A stretch of DNA of 64,000 nucleotides from NCBI GenBank assembly GCA_037355855.1, contig CM074765.1, forward strand, positions 2,418,001 to 2,482,000, read 5' to 3'. Under the pieces are notes generated by a model. The model was not told the DNA's origin and did no database searches. It saw only the letters and a program-made list of their open reading frames with translations. This document shows, in pieces, positions 32,745-42,606 of the stretch. The position numbers and the translations under genes are program-made. Position 1 is the first letter of the stretch. Each line of letters begins with the position of its first letter. The DNA comes from Pseudo-nitzschia pungens (Eukaryota > Bacillariophyta > Bacillariophyceae > Bacillariales > Bacillariaceae).

Positions 32745-35700
32745 ATGCCTCCGCGGCCCACCTCCCAAACAGCTTCCCGGAAGAAAAGATCTTCCACACC
32801 TCCTTCTTCTGCTAGGTCTGCCTCTGGGACTAGGTCTAACAAGCGCCCATTTGTGCAAAAGACCCCTCCAAGACATTCTAGTGTCACCTCTGCTCTTACT
32901 ACTCCCTCTCCTACTCTTGATACCAGATCATCCTCTTCCTCTGCCTCATCAGCCTCTTCATCCTCTATGCCTGGGTCTTCTGTTGATGATATGTCTTCAT
33001 CTTCTTCTGTGTCCTCATCTGCAGGTGTGCTTTCTGATGTTGATATGCTTGGCACTGAACCTGCTCCAGGGGATTCCTTGAAGACTTCTTCTTCTGCAGG
33101 TGTGCTCTCTGATGTTGAGATGCTTGGCACTGAATCTGCACCAGGGGAATCTGCACCAGGGGACTCTGCACCAGGGGATTCCTTGCAAACTTCTTCTCTG
33201 TCAACAGCTTCTCAGCTAGGCTCCCAGGAGTCAGGTCCTCCGCAGTCAGGTACTCTGTCAGGCTCTCAGTCGTCAGGTGCTTTGCTGTCAGACCCCAAGC
33301 TGATAAGCTCCCAGACCTCAGGCTCCCAGCAGCAGGGCTCCCAGCAGCAGGGATCCCAGCAGTCAGGACCCCGGCCCCCAGGCTCCCAGCAGCCAGGATC
33401 CAACCAGGCAGGCTCCCAGCTGCCAGGCCAACAGACGTCCAGACACACACCAAAGGGCTCTGGGACCTCAGGCAAGGTCCCTGCTTCATCCATCCTCAAG
33501 CAATCTACTCTTGCCTTTTCCTCTGCCCAGAAAGCTGATCCCTCTCAGCAGCAAGCACGCCACTCCCAACGCCAGGAGGCTCTGGCTGCTGCCAACAGGG
33601 CTCATTCCGCTTCCTTCTTCTGGTGTTTTTATGGTAAGGGTCCCTGTTCTGGTAAGTCCCCTATACCATCTGCAATTCATGCCTTTCGAAAATCTCCAAC
33701 TGGTAACCGGTTATGGGCTGGGTGTCCAAGCCCCACACACTTTTTCAGCAAGAAGGAGGGTAAAGACAAAAAATCCATCCATGATATTTGCCGGACTGCC
33801 CTCCCTCCTGTTTATGCTCAGGTTTTTCCGGACACTCCAGACTGGCGCAATGCCTCTGTAGCTTCCTTGGCTTCTATTGCCTCTGCTTGCTTTCAAGACT
33901 CTGCCCCAGCCTGGACCAAGCAACCACCTGGCCAGGCTCTGAAGCAATGTCTTATTGGTTTGGTCAAGATGTCTCCTGAGTGTTTTGATGACCTGTATTG
34001 TGAAGGCAACCTTTTGCCTAGTACTGAAGGCAAAGTATGGTGGGCAGCCAATCAGGTGCTTGGTTCTCATTGGCATTTCAAGAAGCGCCCTCCTACACCT
34101 GCGCCACCAGTGGCTGATGATGCTTCCACTTCCAAATCTTCCACTTCCAAATCAGTGTCCTTTCTTCCTGGTGGTGGTGATGCTACTGTCTTGTCCTCCT
34201 CTGCTGGGCATTTCCTCCAACGCCGAGGGGTTTGCTCCAGTGATTCTAGAGCTCCAGTGGATGTCACTGCTGGCACCAAGTGCTCTCATAGTTCTTATGT
34301 CACTCTGTCCCTTCCACGGTTGATGTCACAACGCCCTGGGGAACTATATGATGAGCTGCTCAAGTCTCTCAAGGAAGCTTTGGATCTTCTATGGACTGTT
34401 GACAAGCGCCTGGTGTTGTATGTTTTTCCCTCCAGAGCCAGGCTCAACCCCAAGGCCAAGCCTGTTACCAAGTTTTGGACGACACTTCCTGACAGGAAGA
34501 CCTTGGAATTGTATGTTGCTCAGCTCTGGCTTCGCAGTAGAACTGCTCCTCATCTACGATTCTTTGTGGGACACAGTGCTTCCCTGGAGAAACTCTTTTC
34601 AGCACAATTGCTCCAGAGGCTCAGAGACCGTGATATGGACCTGAAATATGACCACATACAGGCCCCAGTTATTGTCACCTGTGGCTTTCTCCTTGGATCT
34701 TACATGCAGAGTTTTGATCTTGACCACTACAACGAATTGCTTCAGACTCATCCCAGGTTTCAGGCATGTCCTATTGCTGTTATCAGGAAGAATATCAGCC
34801 TTGACAACTCCAGAACTCCTGATCCCAATCCGGTTCTGGCTGCTCATGTTTTATGTGATGCAACAAAGCGCGCCCAAACTGTTAAGCTCCTCAAAGCCCA
34901 GTTCAACCGTTGCAAACCTTCAGACATTGCCTCTTTACCTGATGGTAAATTCTACAAGTTTATTGAGACAGCTACCAATCCTTCTGACAGACCTCTTCCC
35001 CCCTCCAAGCTCAAGACTGTTCGCCAGGCTAAGCACCGCCAAGCCAAATTTATTGAGAGCCATGAAACTGCTCCTGTTCTGGGGGTAGTTGATCTTGATC
35101 TTCCAGTTGACTTGGGCCAAGGGCTGGGTTTGAAGACACTGCGCAGTGTGCTTCTGGGTATCAGAACCCGTGACAATTGGTCATGGCCTCTTTTTCTTTC
35201 TGTTGATACCAGTTCATACCGAGGCGAGATCCTTGCTTTGTACAACATCACTACCAAGGCTGAAGCAACGGCCATGTTGTCTTTCCTGCCTATTTTTCTG
35301 GAAGCTCAGTATGGTTCTTGTGTTAGACAATGGTTCTCTTCTGAGTGCTTGACTGAAATGGAAGCTTACCATTGGGATGCTGCTGTCAATTGTGTTGTGG
35401 AAACTGCACCTGCTGCAGATCCAATGCAGGATAACTCTCTTCCATTTTTTGGTGATGGGGATGCACGAGATTGGGAACTTGTTGATGATGACTTGTCAGT
35501 TGACCTTGCTCCTGATCTCACTTTTGATCTGGATTTGCACTTTAACCTCCAAGCCCGTGCTGACAGTGGTGGTGGAGGCTTTGATGATTCTCAATCCATG
35601 GATACTTTAGCGACCGGCACTTCCAATCTCACTGATGTCCAGGCCTCAGCGCCTGCAGGTGCTGTTCCTCCTGGCGGTGATCCTACCCATGTGGCCAAGA

Positions 35701-35996
35701 CTGATGCCTCCCCTGGTATCTCTCCTGTTGTTCCCCCTGAAGTTCCTGACCCTCCCCATGATGCCATGGCAGGTGACCTCCCTGTGGCCTCTCCTGAGTC
35801 CTCAACTGCAGTTCCTGCTGCCGGTGGTGGGGAAGATGCAGCCTCTGCATTGAGGCTTGGAGTTGCTGCAATTGCATTCTCTTCCAGTCATGATGCTAGT
35901 GTCAGTGATTTGAGCCATGCCAATGTCTCCACCAAATCAGCTCCGGCAACTCTTCCTTCCGTGCGACAGACTCGGTTTCCTTCTGATCATGGTTAG
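32745..35996 (+). CDS. LINE B ORF1 protein, 1083 aa, unknown fold
   Basis: ATG at 32745 (MPPRPTSQTASRKKR) aligns with the LINE A ORF1 start, so I prefer it to the longer frame open from 31902, which has no ATG there and runs through the 15-bp array. The N-terminal 270 residues are Ser/Gln/Gly-rich and repetitive. The conserved core starts near residue 265 (TLAFSSAQK) with CFYGKGPC and CPSPTHFFSKKEG. A second core spans about 480-830 (SHSSYVTLSLPRLM, LYVFPSRARLNPK, IRKNISLDNS, SVDTSSYRGEILAL). An acidic tail follows (LPFFGDGDARDWE, DDDLSVDLAPD). It is very similar to LINE A ORF1 in the cores and diverged in the N-terminus. No known domain was recognised. Its stop overlaps the ORF2 start. Confidence 0.85.
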   Translation: MPPRPTSQTASRKKRSSTPPSSARSASGTRSNKRPFVQKTPPRHSSVTSALTTPSPTLDTRSSSSSASSASSSSMPGSSVDDMSSSSSVSSSAGVLSDVDMLGTEPAPGDSLKTSSSAGVLSDVEMLGTESAPGESAPGDSAPGDSLQTSSLSTASQLGSQESGPPQSGTLSGSQSSGALLSDPKLISSQTSGSQQQGSQQQGSQQSGPRPPGSQQPGSNQAGSQLPGQQTSRHTPKGSGTSGKVPASSILKQSTLAFSSAQKADPSQQQARHSQRQEALAAANRAHSASFFWCFYGKGPCSGKSPIPSAIHAFRKSPTGNRLWAGCPSPTHFFSKKEGKDKKSIHDICRTALPPVYAQVFPDTPDWRNASVASLASIASACFQDSAPAWTKQPPGQALKQCLIGLVKMSPECFDDLYCEGNLLPSTEGKVWWAANQVLGSHWHFKKRPPTPAPPVADDASTSKSSTSKSVSFLPGGGDATVLSSSAGHFLQRRGVCSSDSRAPVDVTAGTKCSHSSYVTLSLPRLMSQRPGELYDELLKSLKEALDLLWTVDKRLVLYVFPSRARLNPKAKPVTKFWTTLPDRKTLELYVAQLWLRSRTAPHLRFFVGHSASLEKLFSAQLLQRLRDRDMDLKYDHIQAPVIVTCGFLLGSYMQSFDLDHYNELLQTHPRFQACPIAVIRKNISLDNSRTPDPNPVLAAHVLCDATKRAQTVKLLKAQFNRCKPSDIASLPDGKFYKFIETATNPSDRPLPPSKLKTVRQAKHRQAKFIESHETAPVLGVVDLDLPVDLGQGLGLKTLRSVLLGIRTRDNWSWPLFLSVDTSSYRGEILALYNITTKAEATAMLSFLPIFLEAQYGSCVRQWFSSECLTEMEAYHWDAAVNCVVETAPAADPMQDNSLPFFGDGDARDWELVDDDLSVDLAPDLTFDLDLHFNLQARADSGGGGFDDSQSMDTLATGTSNLTDVQASAPAGAVPPGGDPTHVAKTDASPGISPVVPPEVPDPPHDAMAGDLPVASPESSTAVPAAGGGEDAASALRLGVAAIAFSSSHDASVSDLSHANVSTKSAPATLPSVRQTRFPSDHG

Positions 35997-38900
35997 CTCT
36001 TCTGATATGAGGTGTGATGGGATGCCTTCCAATCCAAATCCCATCAATGCTTCTCCTGTTTCTCCCTTTTCCCCCTCCGCCTCTTCCCCTGTCTCTCATT
36101 TTGTCCAATTAACTCTTCATGGAGAATCTCTTGCTGCTAAGGATTCTGACACTTTTGGTCATTCCTTCCCTCAAGCTCCATCCTCTAACTCCGCCATCAT
36201 CACATTCCAAAACATTGGACCACAGCGCAGAGCTGCCTTTATGTCCATGTCCAAGCACAACGCCCGTCAATTTGTCAAGAGCAATGCCAGTGTGGCTCTT
36301 TTTGCTGAACATTGTTTGAATGAATCCAAACTCCTGCCCTGTGATCTTTTCAATCGGCGCATGAAGAATGTCAGTCCCTCAAGTTTTTCCTATCTTGCTA
36401 ACAACAAGCATGAAGCTTCTGCCTGCTCTTGGCTTCAGCCTGGTGGCACAGGTTTTTCCATTGACCAGCTGTTCAGCTCACACAAGGTTGCACATGGAGC
36501 TGATCCATCTGGTCTTGGCAGATGGTCCTTTGTCAAGTTTCAGGGCAGGGATGGCTACAATGTCACCATGTTTTCTGCCTACTGCCCGGTTGAAAATGAT
36601 AGGGATCTTGGCTCAGTCTGGAATCAACAGTACCGATACTTTCAGGCCGCTGAAAATCTTTTCAGTCCCAATCCATGCATTCTCTTTCACAGGGATTTAA
36701 CTGCTGCCCTTCAGGTCTGCCTGGGTGCAGGTGATCAGGTCATCGTTGGGATTGACCAGAATGCTGATGTTCAGTCTGATGGCTTGTCTTTTGAGCTCAA
36801 GGCTCTTGGTTTCAGAGAGGCTATTCTTACCCTTCATTCTCAGTCTTCCCCTCCTGCCACCCACAACCGCAACACTACCAGAACACCAATTGATGCCATT
36901 TGGGTCTCTGAGAATGTTGATGTTCTCAGGGCTGGGTATTGTCCCTTTGGAGGTGCCCATGGTATGGAATCTGACCATCGCATGCTCTGGATTGAGGTTT
37001 GTAATGGCAGCATCATGGGCAAATATTTGCCACCTCCTGTGAGCTTCTCACATTCCAAACTCCAGTCCTCTCACCCTCATCTGCGCCAACGGTATTTCAC
37101 GCGTGTCAGGCACAGCTTTCTCAAGGCTGGAGTGTTTTCTCTCCAAGCTAAGCTGGAGCACCTACTGGCTCAGTTTCAGACTGGGGATATTTCTGTGCGC
37201 ACTGATCTCATCACCACATATGAAGTACTCCATGAAACTTCCACCTCTCTCAGGCTCTCTGTTGAACAAAACCTCTGCCACACTAGAGCTGGTCTGGTTC
37301 CATGGTCCCCAAAGCTGCAAGTCTATCGTGATACAATTGACTTTTGGAGGCGTGTTGTTAAGTTGAGACAGGGTGTGTCCACCAGTCATACTGTTTTGAA
37401 AAGGCTGGCATGCAAGCTTTCTCTCTACAAAGGAGAACACAGTGACCTTTCCAGTGCTCTCCTCCATCTGAAACAAGCTTACAAGCAATACCGGGCAGTG
37501 AAGAAATTGGCCCCCTCATGGAGAGACTCCTTCAATCAAGGCCTGGTGGATGCACTTCTTGCTGAAGGCAAGCCTCACAACCAGCATGCTTCTCAGATTC
37601 GTGCCAGGATGCGCAGGGAACGTCTTCAACGAGAGCTTGGTCTCGCTGCTCGGTCTATTCGGGGACGTGTCAACAAGTCAGCAGTCTTGCGCGCTATTGC
37701 AGTTGGCCATGATGGTGTTGAACAGGTCTTGGAATCTCAGTCTACTATGGTTCCAGCTATGGCTGAATCCAATGTCCGGCGTCAACAGCAGTGTCTTGGC
37801 ACTCCTTCCATGACTCCCTCCTTCATTCAAGATTTTGGCTACCTAGGCACTGCCCATGCTGCTCCCCAAGTCCTTGATGGCACATACATTCCTCCTCCTG
37901 CCACTGACAAATACCTTTCTGAATTTCTTGCCTGTCTCAAAGTCCCTGACTCTATACTGAATTTGCCCCCCTTTGACTATTCAGTGTGTCCGGCTGACAA
38001 TGCTGCTGCCTGGAAACACCAGAGGGAACGCACAGCAAGTGAACCTTCTTGTTTGAGTTTTGCCCACCACAAGGCTTTTGCCCTTGATCCCCAGCTGAAC
38101 AAGTTTGACACTCTCCTGAGATCCGTCCCCTTGATTGTTGGCTTCTCTCCTTCTGCTTGGCAGGTCATCACTGATGTTGAGATCTTCAAGAAACCTGGGG
38201 AATATAGGGTGGATAAGATGAGGCTTATTCAGCTGATGTCTCCTGAGTTCCAAATCAACAACAAGATGATTGGCAGACGCATTCTTGCCCATGCTGAACG
38301 TGCCAATGCTGTGGCTGTTGATCAACATGGAAGCAGGAAACACCACAAGGCCATCAACACCTGCCTGAACAAGAAGCTCATCTGTGATGTGTTGAGGCAG
38401 AAGCGCAGATCTGGTGCTGTTGCTATGAATGATGCCAAGGGCTGCTACGATAGGATCTCTCATCCCATTGCAGGTCTCACTCTCCAGAGCTTTGGGGTTC
38501 CTGCACATGTGTGTGAGGTTCTTTTGTCTACTTTGCAACTTGCCAAGCACCACATCAAAACTGGTTTTGGTCGGTCCGGTCCTGTGTATGGTGATGAACC
38601 TGTTCCTCTCAGTGGTTGTGGCCAAGGCAATGGTATTGGTCCAACTCTTTGGGCTTTGGTGTCAACAATTGTCTTCCGAATGATGCAACAGGCTGGGCAT
38701 GGTGTCCATCTTCTCACTTCTTTGTCACTGCAACTGGTTTCTCTTGTGGGTTTTGCCTTTGTGGATGACACAGATTTGTTTTGTGCTGGCTCTGATTCCT
38801 CCACATCTGGTGAGGAATTGGCTGTTGACTTTCAGGCAGCTCTTGACCGATGGGCTGGTGGGATTATTGCCACTGGTGGTGCTATTGAACCTGCCAAATC

Positions 38901-39903
38901 CTTCTGTTATTTGATTGATTTCAAATGGAATGGATCCGGTTGGGACTATCGCTCAATTGCTGACATGCCTGGTGACTTCTCTGTTGCTGACAAGAATGGC
39001 AATCGAGCTACCCTGGATCGTTTTGAAGTTGACCATGCTGACAAGACTCTTGGGGTTTTTATCTCCATGGATGGCAATGAGGAAGCACAGATTGCTCATA
39101 TGAAGTCACAGTCTCAGTCTTTTGGCTCTCAACTCAAGGCTTCCAAGTGTGAGAAGCGCGCATCCCTCTACACCTTCAAGTATTCTTTCATGAAGTCTGT
39201 TGAATACCCCATGCCTGTCACGCAACTTGATGAGGCCACCTGGACTAAGATTATTCACCCAGCTCTTGTTCCTGTGCTGAATAAAGCAGGGATGTCACGG
39301 ACATTTCCCAGACATGTGTTCTATGGTCCTTCCCTCTATCAAGGCTTTGGTTTCATCCATCCATACCTCCTCCAAGAGTTCAGTCATATTGCCACCCTCT
39401 TTCAGGAATCTGTCAGGTCCTCACAAACTGGTAGGATTCTCAGGCTAACTGCTGAGTCTCTACGGCTCGAACTTGGCATTCCTCTCCATCTTGGTGTCAC
39501 ACCCTATCATCCTTTTGCTTCATACGTCACTCCCTGCTGGTACAAACATGTGTGGAAGTTTTTCTCTGTTCACCCTGTGAGCTTGTTTGAAGACTTCCCA
39601 GATCTTCCTCTGTTACGTTCCAATGACTGTTATCTCATGCAAGCCTTTGTCAACTCTGGCTTCAGAGGTGCTGACTTGTCCCTCTTGAATCACATGCGCA
39701 TGTCCCTCAAGGCTATTTCCCTTGCTGACATTTGTACTCCAGATGGAAAAAGACTCTCTCCCATGGCTTTCCAGCTGACCTCCTCCAATCACTTGAGGGA
39801 TCATCTTGACTGGCCTAGATGTCCTCCATCTTGGCCTCCAGCAGCACAGCCCTTATGGACTAAGGCTCTTCAGACCTGTGGGCCCTTCGCAATCATCAGG
39901 TAG
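35989..39903 (+). pseudogene. LINE B ORF2: endonuclease and reverse transcriptase, truncated before RNase H
   Basis: ATG at 35989, within ATGGTTAG, gives 1304 codons. The apurinic-type endonuclease spans about residues 65-340, with NIGPQ, AEHCLNE, GIDQNAD near 253, PIDAIW near 302 and SDHR near 328. The reverse transcriptase lies about 700-970, with AMNDAKGCYDRIS near 810, SGCGQGNGIGP near 870 and the catalytic FVDD near 924. At 39879 the sequence jumps across 877 bp present in LINE A, which includes all RNase H acidic residues, and stops after a few frameshifted codons (GPFAIIR). The two retained domains look intact; whether the shortened protein works is unknown. Confidence 0.92.
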
Positions 39904-39908
39904 ACAGC

Positions 39909-40952
39909 ATGGCAAAGGCATTTCTCTCTGTCCATAGAGCTTCTGCCCATCACTATCCCAGACTTGTGTTTGAGCCCTGGGCTTTTTCTCTCAATGGATG
40001 CAAGTGTTCAAGGTTTGATCAAAATGCTTTGCATGTTGCCATTTCTGGTCCTCCTCTTCTTCAATATTGGCAGACCCACCATGACATTCCCATTCCACAA
40101 CCTGTTTTGAGTTCCATCCATTGGTGTGCCCATCTGAATGCCTTCAAGCGTTTACCTCCTGGCATGCAAAGGTGGTTTGTCAAATTTGCTTCTGGCAGCA
40201 TTGGTGTTGGCAACCAACTACTTCACTACCAGTATCAGGATCACTCCAGGTGCCCATTGTGTGATGCAGACAACGAGAAGGTTTCTCATGTGCTCTCCTG
40301 CAAGGACACTGGGGCAGTACAGCACAGTGTGTCAGCTTTCAAGGGACCCCTGCAGAAGAGGCTTGAAGTTGAACAGACTGATCCAACATTGGTGGCTGCC
40401 ATTGTGGATCTTCTCACCAGAGTTCGGAAGGGCCAGACCATTTATCCATCATCCTACTCACTTGCAATTGCGTCTGCTGTCAGGGCACAGAGGACTATTG
40501 GCTGGCACAACTGGCTTCTTGGTAGGTGGTCTCCTCGCTGGTACCAAATCCAGGCTGACTACTACTCCCACATTGGAAGCAAGCGCTCTCCCAAACGTTG
40601 GGCTACAGCTATCATCCATCAGTTCTTTCTTACCTCCTGGGATCTTTGGACTTATAGGAATGAACGACTCCATGGTCCTGGGGGTACCCTTGAAGCTGAA
40701 CAACACCAATCTGTTGATGCTTCCATCACCTCAGAATTGGCAATTGGTACAGCTGGTGCACTTCCCCAGTCACACTCCCTGTTACAAACCCCTTTCCACG
40801 TCCTACAAGGTTACACCCTGACTGCCAAGAGGCAGTGGCTTGCAACCATCCACCTTGCCAGGAAGCAGTATGCAGCGCCTGTCCCACCAGTGCAGCCATA
40901 CCAACGAGAGGCTGCTCTCCTCAGAGCCTGGCTTACTGGACCTCAGGGTTGA
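39909..40952 (+). pseudogene. LINE B ORF2 C-terminal remnant with CCHC finger
   Basis: After the deletion the original frame stays open to 40952. It carries the end of the RNase H neighbourhood (VDSMAKAFLSVHRASA with no catalytic residues) and the finger CPLCDADNEKVSHVLSC (C-X2-C-X8-H-X3-C) near 40251-40301. The tail holds a conserved Trp-rich helical segment (GWHNWLLGRWSPRWY, TSWDLWTYRNERLHGPGG). LINE C-terminal CCHC fingers bind nucleic acid during target-primed reverse transcription. It is out of frame with the upstream ORF2. Confidence 0.85.
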
Positions 40953-41177
40953 TTACACTTTGTACCGTGGTCTTGTCTTCTGTTCCTGCTTCTCATCCTG
41001 TCCCATCCCTTTTGATACTGGATCTTATCCCAATATCTTCATTCCCATTTCACTTTCTCTCAAGTCCCTATTTTGTGGGACTTGTTTGTCCTTTTCCCTG
41101 CTTGATGTTCAAGGTTTGTTTGAAAATTTGTCGTTCTACCACTTGGGGTCCTGACTCTTTGATGGAGGCGACGTTAA

Positions 41178-41219
41178 AGTCTGGTTACAGACTGAGTAAT
41201 TTAGTTTCACCTTTGGTGA
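41178..41219 (+). other. LINE 3'UTR double hairpin (LINE B)
   Basis: AGTCTG/CAGACT at 41178-41193 and TCACC/GGTGA at 41207-41219, identical to LINE C. Confidence 0.75.
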
Positions 41220-41251
41220 TTAAAGTTATTTAAATACGTATATTATTATTA

Positions 41252-41269
41252 TTGTCAAGTTTCAGGGCA
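41252..41269 (+). repeat. Target duplication, right copy (LINE B)
   Basis: Second copy of TTGTCAAGTTTCAGGGCA; LINE A ORF2 continues in frame from 41270. Confidence 0.95.
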
Positions 41270-42606
41270 GGGATGGCTACAATGTCACCATGTTTTCTGC
41301 CTACTGCCCAGTTAAAAATGATAGGGACCTTGGCTCAGTCTGGAATCAACAGTACCGATACTTTCAAGCAGCTGAAAATCTTTTCAGTCCCAATCCATGT
41401 ATTCTCTTTCACAGGGATTTAACTGCTGCCCTTCAGGTCTGCCTGGGTGCAGGTGATCAGGTCATCGTTGGGATTGACCAGAATGCTGATGTTCAGTCTG
41501 ATGGCTTGTGTTTTGAGCTCAAGGCTCTTGGTTTCAGAGAGGCTATTCTTACCCTTCATTCTCAGTCTTCCCCTCCTGCCACCCACAACCGCAACACTAC
41601 CAGAACACCAATTGATGCCATTTGGGTCTCTGAGAATGTTGATGTTCTCAGGGCTGGGTATTGTCCCTTTGGTGGTGCCTATGGTATGGAATCTGACCAC
41701 AGAATGCTTTGGATTGAAGTCTGTAATGGCAGCCTCATGGGCAAACATCTGCCACCTCCTGTGAGCTTCTCACATTCCAAACTCCAGTCCTCTCACCCTC
41801 ATCTGCGCCAACGGTATTTCACGCGTGTCAGGCACAGCTTTCTCAAGGCTGGAGTGTTTTCTCTCCAAGCTAAGCTGGAGCACCTACTGGCTCAGTTTCA
41901 GACTGGGGATATTTCTGTGCGCACTGATCTCATCACCACATATGAAGTACTCCATGAAACTTCCACCTCTCTCAGGCTCTCTGTTGAACAAAACCTCTGC
42001 CACACTAGAGCTGGTCTGGTTCCATGGTCCCCAAAGCTGCAAGTCTATCGTGATACAATTGACTTTTGGAGGCGTGTTGTTAAGTTGAGACAGGGTGTGT
42101 CCACCAGTCATACTGTTTTGAAAAGGCTGGCATGCAAGCTTTCTCTCTACAAAGGAGAACACAGTGACCTTTCCAGTGCTCTCCTCCATCTGAAACAAGC
42201 TTACAAGCAATACCGGGCAGTGAAGAAATTGGCCCCCTCATGGAGAGACTCCTTCAATCAAGGCCTGGTGGATGCACTTCTTGCTGAAGGCAAGCCTCAC
42301 AACCAGCATGCTTCCCAGATTCGTGCCAGGATGCGCAGGGAACGTCTTCAAAGAGAGCTTGGTCTCGCTGCTCGGTCTATTCGGGGACGTGTCAACAAGT
42401 CAGCAGTCTTGCGCGCTATTGCAGTTGGCCATGATGGTGTTGAACAGGATCTTGGAGTCTCAGTCTACTATGGTTACCAGCTATGGCTGAATCTAATGTC
42501 CGGCGTCAACAGCAGTGTCTTGGCACTCCCTTCCATGACTCCCTCCTTCATTCAAGGACTTTGGCTACCTAGGCACATGCCCATGCTTCTGCTCCAAGTT
42601 CCTTGA
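41270..42606 (+). pseudogene. LINE A ORF2, endonuclease remainder and pre-RT region
   Basis: Continues the frame interrupted at 29936: GIDQNADVQ, PIDAIWVSENVD and SDHRM of the endonuclease, then the helical linker before RT. From about 42447 to 42610 it differs from LINE B (37727-37880) by several single-base insertions, including GAACAGGATC for GAACAGGTC, GGTTACCAGC for GGTTCCAGC region and ACTCCCTTCC for ACTCCTTCC. These push the reading out of frame until 42603. Confidence 0.85.

Larger units (their letters stand above)
29937..41251 (+). mobile_element. LINE B, complete-ended LINE inserted in LINE A ORF2
   Basis: It begins CAATTTTGCGACGCGCG and ends in the family hairpins and an ATT tail, with an 18-bp duplication on both sides. 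Its 2.8-kb leader is enlarged by 117-bp and 15-bp tandem repeats. ORF1 is open. ORF2 keeps endonuclease and RT but has lost the RNase H region through an 877-bp deletion, which also shifts the frame. Same orientation and family as LINE A, so LINE A was hit by its own relative. Confidence 0.93.
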
